Source: Thermanaerosceptrum fracticalcis
GTDB lineage: Bacteria > Bacillota > Peptococcia > DRI-13
Direction of reading: 5' to 3'
Length of the DNA stretch: 64,000 bases
NCBI RefSeq assembly: GCF_000746025.2
Contig: NZ_CP045798.1
Span: forward strand, 1,536,501 to 1,600,500
Of the stretch, positions 1 to 10,284 are shown piece by piece. The notes beneath the pieces are model-generated. The model saw only the letters and a list, made by a program, of their open reading frames with translations. It had not been told where the DNA came from and searched no databases. Position 1 is the stretch's first letter. The number at the start of each line of letters is the position of its first letter. The position numbers were made by a program, and so were the translations under genes.

Positions 1-2217
<2,217 letters not shown>

Positions 2218-2295
2218 TTATATATAAACTTTCTAACAATCAGACTCCACCTTCCGGGTATAAGGACTGCACAATTCGCAGCCCAGAACCTCACA

Positions 2296-2328
2296 GAACC
2301 AGGTGTGCAGATCTCCCGCACCTAGCTC
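2296..2328 (-). ncRNA. Group II intron domain V-like hairpin (remnant)
   Basis: On the minus strand this 33-nt segment folds like group II intron domain V. It begins GAGC (the catalytic AGC triad), has a nine-pair lower stem closing with ACCTGGTTC, a 2-nt 3' bulge, and a short upper stem capped by GAGA. It is followed by TGTGAG, as is common after domain V. It is one base shorter than the usual 34. No complete intron surrounds it, so this is debris. Identification is by eye only. Confidence 0.45.
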
Positions 2329-2443
2329 TTCAGAAATTGATTCACAGCATTGCGTATTGCTTCATTTTCCCAAGCGGTATATAAATTTTCGGACGCAATA
2401 TCGGAAAACCTTTTAGTATTTCCAAGAATACATTCCACCTAAT

Positions 2444-2566
2444 GTATCCTCTCTATGGAAGCAGTGGGAAAAGTATAAAACGCGTCTACGTAATCTCCGT
2501 GCCTTGGGGGTACCCGAATGGGTGGCAACAAAATGGCAACTTCTCGGTAAGGTCCCTTTCATTATC
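2444..2566 (+). pseudogene. Degenerate C-terminus of a group II intron reverse transcriptase/maturase
   Basis: In the plus frame containing base 2456 the translation reads LWKQWEKYKTRLRNLRALG and then VPEW. This closely follows the maturase domain pattern (WKQWKK..KTR..NL..LGIP) of bacterial group II intron proteins. After one frame slip the next bases read ATSR-stop-GPF, matching the usual (N/A)TRKG(Y/P)W with a damaged codon. There is no start, no upstream RT domain and no downstream intron RNA on this strand. It sits opposite in orientation to the domain V-like hairpin nearby, so the intron has been scrambled. It fills the otherwise empty stretch between etfA and nifJ. Confidence 0.55.
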
Positions 2567-3790
2567 TTACTTAGTGGTGCAGGTCAAATCCATCGACCCG
2601 TTCCCTGATTCTTTAAGGGCCTCAATGAGTAAAGGCACTACCTGGTACAAATCGCCTACAATACCGTAATCAGCCACTTTGAAAATGGGCGCATTGGGAT
2701 TTTTATTGATAGCAATGATGATGTCCGAATGCTGCATTCCGGCCACGTGCTGAATAGCTCCGGAAATGCCGCAGGCAATATAAATCTTGGGATGAACGGT
2801 TTTGCCTGTCTGCCCCACTTGGTGGTTGGCGGGAATCCAGCCAGCATCAACAGCGGCACGGGAAGCGCCCACAACTCCACCCAGACTGGCTGCAACTTCT
2901 TCCAGCAGCTTAAAGCCTTCAGGTCCACCTACACCGCGACCACCGGCAACAATTACCTGTGCTTCTTCCAGGTTAACGATGCGGCTCGTTTCCCGGACAA
3001 TTTCCCTAACAGCCGTCCGCACTTTTACTGCAGCGGCGTCATATGTTATTTCCACGATTTTACCGGTCCGGCAGTAGTCGGGTATCATTTTTTTCATTAC
3101 CCCGGGGCGTACGGTGGCCATCTGGGGGCGGGTGTTGGGGCAGAGAATGGTAGCCATGATGTTGCCTCCAAAGGCGGGGCGGGTCTGCAGGAGGAGTCTC
3201 TGTTCGGGGTCGATTGCCAGTTCGGTGCAGTCTGCAGTGAGACCGGTATGAATTCTCCCGGCTATGCGGGGACCCAGGTCACGGCCTATGTTGGTAGCCC
3301 CGATTAATACAATCTCCGGCTTGTAGGCATTGATTGCTTTTTCCAGGGCGCCGCAGTAGGGCTCGGTACGATAGTTTTTGAGTTCAGGGTGGTCTATCAG
3401 ATAGACAACATCTGCACCGTAAGCGAAGAGTTCCTGGGCCTTTTCTTCTACCTTGTCTCCGATGAGGACTGCGCCCAGTTCCACCCCCAGGGTGTCAGCC
3501 AGTTTGCGGCCTTCACCCAAAAGTTCAAAGGCAATATTCATGATACTGCCCTGGCGCTGTTCAGCAAAGACCCACACCCCTTTGTAATCCTCTAGGGAGA
3601 AGTTTTCATCTTTTACCTTCTCTGAACGAGAAATTGCTTCTACGGGGCAGGATTCCAGACAGGCCCCGCATTCGGTGCACTTGTCGTTCATTTTTGCCAT
3701 GTTTCCGTCCATTTCAATGGCGCCAAAAGGACAAGAATCGACGCAGTTTCCACAACCTATACATTTTTCCTTATCAACCAATATGGCCAT
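2567..3790 (-). CDS. etfA: Electron transfer flavoprotein alpha subunit with N-terminal 2x[4Fe-4S] ferredoxin domain
   Basis: Alpha subunit of ETF, the FAD heterodimer that takes electrons from acyl-CoA dehydrogenase. It has 407 aa against about 320 for ordinary EtfA; the extra N-terminus (residues 1-55) holds two cysteine clusters, [12 protein letters not shown] and [12 protein letters not shown], typical of bacterial [4Fe-4S] ferredoxins. The C-terminal FAD domain includes [13 protein letters not shown] and the [19 protein letters not shown] region. The start at 3790 has AAGGAGG upstream, and the gene follows etfB by 12 bp. The ferredoxin extension occurs in many clostridial EtfA proteins and suggests direct exchange with an iron-sulfur partner such as ferredoxin. 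Whether this ETF bifurcates cannot be read from sequence alone. Confidence 0.96.
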   Translation of the reverse strand: MAILVDKEKCIGCGNCVDSCPFGAIEMDGNMAKMNDKCTECGACLESCPVEAISRSEKVKDENFSLEDYKGVWVFAEQRQGSIMNIAFELLGEGRKLADTLGVELGAVLIGDKVEEKAQELFAYGADVVYLIDHPELKNYRTEPYCGALEKAINAYKPEIVLIGATNIGRDLGPRIAGRIHTGLTADCTELAIDPEQRLLLQTRPAFGGNIMATILCPNTRPQMATVRPGVMKKMIPDYCRTGKIVEITYDAAAVKVRTAVREIVRETSRIVNLEEAQVIVAGGRGVGGPEGFKLLEEVAASLGGVVGASRAAVDAGWIPANHQVGQTGKTVHPKIYIACGISGAIQHVAGMQHSDIIIAINKNPNAPIFKVADYGIVGDLYQVVPLLIEALKESGNGSMDLTCTTK

Positions 3791-3802
3791 CTGCTTGCCT
3801 CC

Positions 3803-4591
3803 TTATAAAACATGCTTATCGTGTAATTCCTGGACCAAGGTTTGGACTGCCTCCTTGACTGTGCCTGAAAGCATTTTGCCAGACCCCTTCTGAGGTGGGC
3901 TGAAGGTCCTCTTCACCTGTGTCGGTGATCCTTTAAGCCCCACTTTTTCCGGTTCAATGCCCAGGCTGTCTATTCCCCAGACCTGGACTTGCTTGATGTT
4001 AAAGGCATCTACGATGCCGCTTACAGAAGGATAACGGGGAACGTTCAGTTCTTTTACCGCAGTCAGGAGAACGGGCAGTTTGGCCTCAATAACCTCGTAA
4101 CCATCCTCCAGGGCTCTCTCCACAACCACTTTACCGGCATCCAGAGAAAGGATCTTCCTCACATAGGTTACCTGGGGAATGTCCAGGTGTTCCGCTATCT
4201 CGGGACCTACCTGGGCGGTGTCCCCGTCAATGGCCTGGCGCCCGCAGAAGATGAGATCAAAATCTCCTATTTTCTTGATGGCCTTAGCCAGGGTGAGGGA
4301 AGTAGCCCAGGTGTCCGCACCGGCAAAGGCCCGGTCGGATAGAAGAATGGCTTCATCGGCCCCCATGGCCAGGGCCTCCCGCAAAGCAAAATCGGCCTGG
4401 GGTGGGCCCATGGAGATGACAGTAACGGTGCCGCCCATTTTCTCCTTTAGTTTCAGGGCTTCTTCCAGAGCGTTTTTGTCGTCAGGGTTGATGATGCTGG
4501 GAACACCTTCCCGGATCAGAGTTCCCGTTTTGGGATCTATTTTAACTTCATTGGTGTTGGGTACTTGTTTGAGACAGACGATAATCTTCAT
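3803..4591 (-). CDS. etfB: Electron transfer flavoprotein beta subunit
   Basis: Partner of EtfA; the 262-aa length is normal for the family. The N-terminus MKIIVCLKQVPNTNEVKID and the segment DLIFCGRQAIDGDTAQVGP are characteristic EtfB signatures (AMP or second-FAD binding subunit). A GGGGGGAAGAG ribosome site precedes ATG 4591. It lies 13 bp after the acyl-CoA dehydrogenase stop and 12 bp before etfA, so the three are evidently one transcript and the complex acts in fatty or organic acid oxidation or reduction. Confidence 0.96.
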   Translation of the reverse strand: MKIIVCLKQVPNTNEVKIDPKTGTLIREGVPSIINPDDKNALEEALKLKEKMGGTVTVISMGPPQADFALREALAMGADEAILLSDRAFAGADTWATSLTLAKAIKKIGDFDLIFCGRQAIDGDTAQVGPEIAEHLDIPQVTYVRKILSLDAGKVVVERALEDGYEVIEAKLPVLLTAVKELNVPRYPSVSGIVDAFNIKQVQVWGIDSLGIEPEKVGLKGSPTQVKRTFSPPQKGSGKMLSGTVKEAVQTLVQELHDKHVL

Positions 4592-4604
4592 TTCTCTTCC
4601 CCCC

Positions 4605-5744
4605 TTATTTCAAGGTAGCGCCTGCGATAACCATGCGCTGGACTTCCGATGTTCCCTCATAAATCTCGGTTATTTTAGCATCACGCATCAAGCGTTCCAC
4701 CCTGTATTCCTTTATGAAACCGTAGCCTCCGTGGATTTGCACGGCTTTGTGACTAGCTCTCATAGCTGTTTCGGAAGCAAACAGCTTTGCCATTGCGGCC
4801 TCCTTGCTGTAAGGTTTATTATTTTCTTTTAGCCAGGCAGCCCTGTATACCAGGAAACGGGCTGCATCAATTTCCGTTGCCATGTCAGCAATCATCCATT
4901 GGATGGCCTGGTTGTTGGCAATGGGTTTGTTAAACTGGATACGTTCTTTAGAATATTTGACAGCTTCCTCCAAAGCAGCCTGGGCTATCCCCAGGGCCTG
5001 GGCCCCTATACCTATGCGTCCGCCGTCTAAAGTTGTCATGGCAATTTTAAAACCATCGCCTTCCTGTCCTAACAGATTTTCTTTGGGAATGCGGCAATCC
5101 TGGAAAATTAATTCAGTTTGTACCGAACCGCGAATACCCATCTTATTTTCTTTCTTACCGAAGGTGAAGCCAGGAGTTCCTTTTTCCACGATGAAAGAAC
5201 TAATGCCTTTTAGGCCCTTGCCAGGGTCGGTTACCGCCTGGACAACATACACATCAGCTATGCCACCGTTTGTTATGAATATTTTTGAACCGTTAAGCAC
5301 ATACTCATCGCCGTCAAAAACCGCCCTGGTCTGCAGGCCAGAAGCATCGGTACCAGCATTGGGCTCGGTTAAACCAAATGCTCCTAATTTTTTACCCGAA
5401 GCCAGAGGAATCAAATATTTTTCTTTCTGCGCCTGATTGCCATACTTATAAATGGGCCAGCAGCATAAAGAAATGTGTACAGAAAGGGTAACCCCGTGTG
5501 ATGCACAGGCTCGAGAAATCTCCTCCACGGCAAGGATATACGCCAGGTCACCAGCTGCTGCCCCACCATATTCCTTAGGATAGGGAATCCCCATAAAACC
5601 AAGTTCAGCCATTTTTTTCACTGTTTCAAAAGGAAATTCCATAGTCTCATCAATTTGCGCGGCGATTGGTACCAGCTCTTTCTCAGAAAATTCACGGTAC
5701 ATTGTCCTCAACATTTCGTGTTTCGGCGATAATGAGAATTCCAT
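4605..5744 (-). CDS. Acyl-CoA dehydrogenase (short-chain/butyryl-CoA type)
   Basis: FAD enzyme interconverting a short acyl-CoA and its 2-enoyl-CoA, exchanging electrons with the EtfAB encoded just downstream. Its 379 aa is standard. Family landmarks are FGLTEPNAGTDASG in the flavin and substrate region, QIHGGYGF near the C-terminus, and IYEGTSEVQRM, which carries the probable catalytic glutamate. AAAGGAGG lies seven bases before ATG 5744. The gene is first in the acd-etfB-etfA operon, and a canonical sigma-54 promoter lies about 340 bp upstream. Substrate chain length cannot be fixed from sequence; butyryl-CoA is likely from context. Confidence 0.93.
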   Translation of the reverse strand: MEFSLSPKHEMLRTMYREFSEKELVPIAAQIDETMEFPFETVKKMAELGFMGIPYPKEYGGAAAGDLAYILAVEEISRACASHGVTLSVHISLCCWPIYKYGNQAQKEKYLIPLASGKKLGAFGLTEPNAGTDASGLQTRAVFDGDEYVLNGSKIFITNGGIADVYVVQAVTDPGKGLKGISSFIVEKGTPGFTFGKKENKMGIRGSVQTELIFQDCRIPKENLLGQEGDGFKIAMTTLDGGRIGIGAQALGIAQAALEEAVKYSKERIQFNKPIANNQAIQWMIADMATEIDAARFLVYRAAWLKENNKPYSKEAAMAKLFASETAMRASHKAVQIHGGYGFIKEYRVERLMRDAKITEIYEGTSEVQRMVIAGATLK

Positions 5745-5966
5745 TTCATGACCTCCTTTAAATTGTTCTGAAAATTAAAAAAATGTTTTAATAACTTTGT
5801 GCGTTCTTGGTAAAACACCCCCTAAAGTTAATAAAAAAATTATATAGAGAGGGCTATTCTTAAGAAAGCTTTTAAGAATTTAACACCCCTCTGGCAAAAT
5901 CTTTCGCAAATCCCCGGGATAGTAGTTTTAGCCATACCAATGGCTGGTGTATAATCCTTTTGTTAG

Positions 5967-6026
5967 TTACTCACGCACCGCTTTTTTTAGCATTTCCTGT
6001 TCTTCGGTAAATTGGAAAAATTGCAT
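5967..6026 (-). pseudogene. 19-codon remnant of an acyl-CoA dehydrogenase N-terminus (or leader peptide)
   Basis: An ATG at 6026 with a strong AAAGGAGAG site opens a 19-codon reading frame, MQFFQFTEEQEMLKKAVRE, which then stops. That peptide looks like the first helix of an acyl-CoA dehydrogenase (compare MEFSLSPKHEMLRTMYREF in the intact gene downstream). It lies between the sigma-54 promoter and the intact ACAD gene. The simplest reading is the stump of an earlier tandem ACAD gene, since no later ACAD motifs survive before 5745. A translated leader is possible because the ribosome site is intact. Confidence 0.5.
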
Positions 6027-6080
6027 TGTTATCTCTCCTTTCAAAGTGAAAAAATTAACATATCTTCGATAGTTTTATAT

Positions 6081-6097
6081 TGCAAGAACCGTGCCAA
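6081..6097 (-). promoter_or_regulatory. Sigma-54 (-24/-12) promoter for the acd-etfBA operon
   Basis: Read on the minus strand the sequence is TTGGCACGGTTCTTGCA, an exact match to the consensus TGGCACR-N4-TTGCW with correct GG/GC spacing. Transcription would start near 6068, upstream of the ACAD remnant ORF and the intact ACAD gene. A sigma-54 activator gene lies immediately upstream, and repeated activator-like sites lie at 6164-6277. Confidence 0.85.
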
Positions 6098-6163
6098 TTA
6101 GAACGGCTTTCCCCTATCCCTTTCCCGACTCCGTCATTACATACAAAAAAGCCCGCTCCTCCT

Positions 6164-6277
6164 TGTCCTGTCTGTACTAAGGCATTCCCTTAATACCATA
6201 AACAGGAAAAACAAATAGCGGGTAATGTCCTGTGTATACTGTCAATAATTGTGACATGTTACAAAAATATACAGGAC
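6164..6277. promoter_or_regulatory. Probable upstream activating sites (TGTCCTGT-N-TATAC repeats and nested palindrome)
   Basis: Three copies of a TGTCCTGT motif are present: TGTCCTGTCTGTAC at 6164-6177, TGTCCTGTGTATAC at 6226-6239, and an inverted copy (TATACAGGACA) at 6267-6277. The last two form a perfect outer inverted repeat around a near-palindrome TGTGACATGTTACA (6250-6263). They sit about 70-180 bp upstream of the sigma-54 promoter, where enhancer-binding proteins normally bind. The likely binder is the AAA+/Fis protein encoded at 6290-8014. Confidence 0.6.
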
Positions 6278-6289
6278 AGCTGTATTCTT

Positions 6290-8014
6290 TTACATCAGAC
6301 CATACTTCTTAAGTTTTTGGTACAAGGAGGCTCTGGTTATGCCCAAAAGCTTGGCAGCTTTACTGCGGTTTCCCTGCACCTCTTTCAGGATGGTTTCAAT
6401 GGTGTTTTTTTCTAATTCATCTTTGGCCTGCAGGAGAGAAAGGCTTACCCCCTCCTTAATAGGAGTCCTGGGTGACATTTCCGCCAGGTATAAGGGCAAC
6501 GATTCTAAAGTAATACAATCACCTTCCGTTAAATTATAGGCTCTCTCAATGACGTTTTCCATTTGACGTACGTTACCGGGCCATTCATAGCTCAGCAGAG
6601 TCTCCATGACTTTGCTGTCAACTTTCCGGATCAGCCGGCCAAATTCCCGGTTGAATTTTTCAATAAAATAATTTACAAGAAAGGGGATGTCCTCCTTCCG
6701 CTCACGTAAAGGCGGAACTTCCAGGGTCATCACCTGCAGACGGTAGTATAAGTCCTCGCGGAACTCCCCTTTTTTTATTTTTTTGGGTAAATCCTGATTG
6801 GTAGCCGCAATGACCCGGGCATCAATGTGGCGGGTTTTGTTCTCGCCCAGGCGCTCCAGCTCTTTTTCCTGCAGAAAGCGCAAAAGCTTGGCCTGCATGG
6901 AAAAAGGCATATCCCCGATTTCATCGAGAAAAATAGTCCCCCTGTGGGCCAGTTCGAATTTACCTATTTTGCCACCCCGCTGGGCACCGGTAAAAGCCCC
7001 TTCGGCATAGCCAAATAACTCTGACTCCAGGATGTTTTCGGGTATGGCGGCACAATTGATGCGTACAAAGGGATGATGGCTGCGGTTACTGAGATTGTGG
7101 ATGGCATGGGCTACTAATTCTTTTCCCGTACCGCTTTCTCCCAGGATAAGTACGGTGGATGAAGACCGGGCAGCGCGGGCGATAAGGTCCTTTAGCTTTC
7201 TTATATGAGGACTATTACCTACAATATTTTCTATGGTATAACGCCCGCCCTGGGTCCGTCGCAGCTCTTCTTTGTAATATGCCAGTTCATCCTGCAAAGA
7301 TTTTAGATGTTTAAAGAGATTTTCCATATCCCGTAAATCTTTGAACCATATTTTTCCAACTCCCGCTACCACCTGGTCGTTAATTTTTATGGGGAGGCGC
7401 TGGACTACGGCATTATGCTTGCCAATACGCTGCAACTGCCCGATCTCAGCTATACCTGTTTTTATTACCTCATGCATCCGTGTGTTTTCTATAATCTCCG
7501 TGACATGACGGCCAATAGCATCCTCCGGCTTAATCCCCAAAAAATCGGCGTAAGCCCCGTTGAACATGATGATTTTCCCATCCCTGTCCACAATGACGAT
7601 ACCCTCGTAAGCATTCTCCAAGACGGCCTCCAGGATTTTTTTGTAGGCCGTAACTTCCTGAAGTTCAGTCTCGACTTTTTTGACTTTTGTTATATCCTCA
7701 AAAACAGCCACACCTCCGATAATCTCCTCCCCGTTTTTCAAAGGAAAATAATCGGCGAAAAAGATGCGGCCGTTTAGCTTATACAGATTCCTCGTCCTGG
7801 CTTGCCCCGAAGTCATAACAGTGCGAATTTGACACCTGGGCACCACTTCTTGAATATCCTTGCCCAGGACCTCCTCTTCACAAAGATTTAGTATTTCTGA
7901 AAAGACTTTATTCAGGACAATGATCTTCCCATCCTTATTAACTGCCAGGATGCCGTGGGGAATGGTATCACTTAAGGCGCGTAAAAAGTTCCGGGAAATA
8001 TCCTTATTGTTCAT
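6290..8014 (-). CDS. Sigma-54-dependent transcriptional activator with two PAS domains (AAA+/Fis)
   Basis: A 574-aa enhancer-binding protein that remodels sigma-54 RNA polymerase. Two PAS-type domains occupy about residues 10-115 and 125-240. The AAA+ core has Walker A GESGTGKE, the sigma-54 contact loop GAFTGA, Walker B FLDEIGDM and the PPLRERKEDIP segment. A Fis-type helix-turn-helix ends the protein (GNRSKAAKLLGITRASLYQK). ATG 8014 follows AAAGGGG. It belongs to the architecture often found beside fermentative and fatty-acid catabolic operons. It lies directly upstream of acd-etfBA, which carries a perfect sigma-54 promoter, so that operon is the expected target. The PAS ligand is unknown. 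Confidence 0.93.
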   Translation of the reverse strand: MNNKDISRNFLRALSDTIPHGILAVNKDGKIIVLNKVFSEILNLCEEEVLGKDIQEVVPRCQIRTVMTSGQARTRNLYKLNGRIFFADYFPLKNGEEIIGGVAVFEDITKVKKVETELQEVTAYKKILEAVLENAYEGIVIVDRDGKIIMFNGAYADFLGIKPEDAIGRHVTEIIENTRMHEVIKTGIAEIGQLQRIGKHNAVVQRLPIKINDQVVAGVGKIWFKDLRDMENLFKHLKSLQDELAYYKEELRRTQGGRYTIENIVGNSPHIRKLKDLIARAARSSSTVLILGESGTGKELVAHAIHNLSNRSHHPFVRINCAAIPENILESELFGYAEGAFTGAQRGGKIGKFELAHRGTIFLDEIGDMPFSMQAKLLRFLQEKELERLGENKTRHIDARVIAATNQDLPKKIKKGEFREDLYYRLQVMTLEVPPLRERKEDIPFLVNYFIEKFNREFGRLIRKVDSKVMETLLSYEWPGNVRQMENVIERAYNLTEGDCITLESLPLYLAEMSPRTPIKEGVSLSLLQAKDELEKNTIETILKEVQGNRSKAAKLLGITRASLYQKLKKYGLM

Positions 8015-8089
8015 GTGTATACCCCTTTAAGGTTTTATTGAATCCCTATTAATCCTATATTAACTTTTGCTTACCCCAGATTCAATATA

Positions 8090-8124
8090 AATAATCCCAC
8101 CAAAACCTGATGGGATTATTTTAA
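8090..8124 (-). terminator. Rho-independent terminator after the kinase gene
   Basis: The complementary arms AATAATCCCA and TGGGATTATT form a stem with a short loop just beyond the histidine kinase stop at 8129, followed by a weak T-rich run on the minus strand. Confidence 0.6.
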
Positions 8125-8128
8125 AAAC

Positions 8129-9496
8129 CTATCCTGTTGTAAGGGGTAACCTGATGGTAAATTCCGTCCCTTTGCCTGCATGACTTTCCACACCAATGGT
8201 GCCACCGTGGGCTTCCACAAATCCCTTGGCTATAGCCAGTCCTAACCCCGTCCCCCCGCTCATGCGGTTTCTGGACTTGTCTCCCCGGTAGAAACGATCA
8301 AAAATATAGGGGAGGTCTTCAGACTCAATGCCAGGGCCGTTGTCAGAGACTTTGATCAAGAGCTGGTTTTCTTCCCTTTTTAAATCCACAAAAATCCTAC
8401 CGCCTCGCGGAACATAACGGAGGGCATTACTGAGGAGATTGATGAGTACCTGCCGTATTCTACCTTTGTCCAAGTAAACAAAAGGCAGGTTATTTTCCGC
8501 CCGTAAACTCATCTCCACATCTTTTTCCTTTGCCTCTGCCTCAAACAGGGCGAGGGTCTCCTGGGCGAATTTGACCGTATTTACCTCCTGTTTAGAAAGG
8601 GGCAGCTGTTTTGCTTCTGCCAAACTCAACTGCTGCAAGTCATCGACCAGGCCACGCAGGCGTAAAACCTCGTCATGCAAAGAGGTGATGTTTTCCGGTG
8701 TAATCTCTTCAATACCTTCCTGCATGGATTCTAAATGCCCACTCAAAATGGTCAGGGGGGTTCTTAACTCATGAGCCACATCAGCTACCAGTTCCCGCCG
8801 CAGTTTTTCCTGGCGTGACAGGTTTTCCGCCATGTTATTGAAGGCGGCAAAAACCTCACCAAAATCGGGATTCCCTTTAACTTCCAGGCGATGGGTGAGA
8901 TTGCCCTGGGAAAATTCCCGGGCCGCCCTGACCAAATTCTGTAGCGGTGCTAAGAGAGCCCTGGATAAACCAAGCCCTAAAAGAACCGCAATGAAGATAG
9001 ACAAGGCTGTTCCCCAGACAATAGAACGAAGTACCGAAGTGGTAAACTGACTCTCCAGGTTCCTGCTCCCCCACAATTGAATATCCAGAGGCAAAAGATA
9101 AGCAATGGCCTCCCCCTTACTTTTTACGGGGTATTTTACTTTCTCATTTTCCAGGGAAACCCTTTCCCCTATTTCCCGCGCAAGAGGGTGCCAGAGGACA
9201 CGTCCGGCGGTGTCGCTAAGATAAAAAGATACTCCTCCCATGCCCCGCATCATGGGACCCCGGCCCATACCTCCCCGGGGCATTCCCAGGATTATTTCCA
9301 CCCCCTGAAAACTGCCGCTTTCCCCGTAATATTCTCCTAACTGTTCAGCAAGGCGCAGGGCTTGGGCTTCCTGTGCCTGTCCCACATAACGGTTAAACTG
9401 GGTGGTAGTATTATGAAGGGCCAGGCCTCCGCTTATTATCCCTGTAAGAAGGACCATACCTACTACCAGGAGAATCAACCGTGTGGACCATCTCAT
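8129..9496 (-). CDS. Membrane sensor histidine kinase with Met/Gly/Arg-rich periplasmic segment
   Basis: A 455-aa kinase of the OmpR/PhoR type. TM1 spans about residues 7-28 and the extracytoplasmic domain about 29-155. A second TM lies near 157-178, followed by HAMP, HisKA (H-box VAHELRTPLTIL) and HATPase (DNGPGI, GTGLGLAIAKG). Residues 71-88 read GMPRGGMGRGPMMRGMGG, very unusual for a sensor domain. A similar segment occurs in the secreted protein encoded upstream at 10285-10845. The start overlaps the response regulator stop (ATGA), so the pair is translationally coupled. Methionine-rich stretches often bind copper or silver, but metal sensing here is inference. Confidence 0.93.
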   Translation of the reverse strand: MRWSTRLILLVVGMVLLTGIISGGLALHNTTTQFNRYVGQAQEAQALRLAEQLGEYYGESGSFQGVEIILGMPRGGMGRGPMMRGMGGVSFYLSDTAGRVLWHPLAREIGERVSLENEKVKYPVKSKGEAIAYLLPLDIQLWGSRNLESQFTTSVLRSIVWGTALSIFIAVLLGLGLSRALLAPLQNLVRAAREFSQGNLTHRLEVKGNPDFGEVFAAFNNMAENLSRQEKLRRELVADVAHELRTPLTILSGHLESMQEGIEEITPENITSLHDEVLRLRGLVDDLQQLSLAEAKQLPLSKQEVNTVKFAQETLALFEAEAKEKDVEMSLRAENNLPFVYLDKGRIRQVLINLLSNALRYVPRGGRIFVDLKREENQLLIKVSDNGPGIESEDLPYIFDRFYRGDKSRNRMSGGTGLGLAIAKGFVEAHGGTIGVESHAGKGTEFTIRLPLTTG

Positions 9497-10185
9497 ACCT
9501 TTTCACCAAACTTATAACCAATACCATATACCGTTTGGATATAGTAAGGTTCGGCAGGATTGGGTTCAATCTTTTTACGTAAATTGCTCACATGAGTGTC
9601 AATAACTCTCTCATAACCCAGGTAGCTTTCGTCCAGGGCCATATTTAAGAGCTGCAGCCGGGAGTAGGGCCTCCCCGGGTGCCTGGCCAAAATGTATAAA
9701 ATGTTGTATTCCGTTGGCGTAAGGGGAATTAGTTCTCCCTTCACCTTAACTTCCCGTTTCACAGGGTCTATCTGCAAATCCCCCCGTATCATTACCTGTT
9801 CCTCTTGTTTTTCGCTATACTGCGTGGTACGCCGCAGCACCGCCCTTAAACGTGCCGATAATTCTTTGAGACTAAAAGGTTTGGTTATATAGTCATCAGC
9901 TCCCAGTTCCAGACCCAGGAGTTTATCAATTTCTTCTGTCTTGGCCGTCAACATGATAATGGGAACTGTAGAATTCTTCCTGATTTCCTTGCAGACATCC
10001 AGTCCATTCATACCGGGAAGCATTAAATCAAGGATCACAGCATGAGGCTGAGCCTGCCCGAAAAGGCGCAGGGCTTCATTACCTTCCTGAGCTGTAGTCA
10101 CTGTGAATCCCTCATTTTTGAGAAAATTTTCTATCATGGAAAGAATTTTAGGCTCATCATCAACAACCAGTACGTGATACTCCAT
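9493..10185 (-). CDS. OmpR-family DNA-binding response regulator
   Basis: A 230-aa two-domain regulator. The receiver carries the acidic pair in VVDDEPK, phospho-acceptor Asp in VILDLMLPG and Lys in ITKPFS. The C-terminal winged helix ends with the usual ERVIDTHVSNLRKKIEPNP and IQTVYGIGYKF. GGAGG precedes ATG 10185. It is coupled to the kinase by a 4-bp overlap. A 22-bp-spaced direct repeat TTAAGAAA at 10894-10923, upstream of the secreted-protein gene, is a plausible binding site. Direct repeats spaced by a multiple of 11 bp are typical for this family. Confidence 0.95.
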   Translation of the reverse strand: MEYHVLVVDDEPKILSMIENFLKNEGFTVTTAQEGNEALRLFGQAQPHAVILDLMLPGMNGLDVCKEIRKNSTVPIIMLTAKTEEIDKLLGLELGADDYITKPFSLKELSARLRAVLRRTTQYSEKQEEQVMIRGDLQIDPVKREVKVKGELIPLTPTEYNILYILARHPGRPYSRLQLLNMALDESYLGYERVIDTHVSNLRKKIEPNPAEPYYIQTVYGIGYKFGEKV

Positions 10186-10200
10186 TTTCCCACCTCCGGA

Positions 10201-10240
10201 AAGTCAGTTGATAGTTGATAGTTGGTAGTTGGTAGTACAA
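10201..10240. repeat. Degenerate 7-bp repeat (AGTTGAT/AGTTGGT)
   Basis: Five near-identical heptamers (AGTTGAT twice, AGTTGGT twice, plus partial copies) lie between the response regulator start and the preceding terminator. The same style of low-complexity words recurs in other gaps of this window (35979-36056, 53180-53245, 59045-59084). Confidence 0.6.
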
Positions 10241-10243
10241 AGA

Positions 10244-10270
10244 AGGTTCCCGCAAAGCGGGAACCTTGCT
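10244..10270 (-). terminator. Rho-independent terminator after the secreted Met/Gly-rich protein gene
   Basis: AAGGTTCCCGC and GCGGGAACCTT form a perfect 11-bp stem with a short loop, between the stop at 10285 and the response regulator start. On the minus strand it is followed by TTCTTTG. It may allow partial read-through into the two-component genes. Confidence 0.65.
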
Positions 10271-10284
10271 ATTTATACTTTAGC

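Noticed and set aside
5895-5911. Possible second sigma-54 promoter TGGCAAAATCTTTCGCA on the plus strand
   Set aside because: GG and GC are one base too far apart, it points away from the operon, and the match at 6081-6097 is exact.
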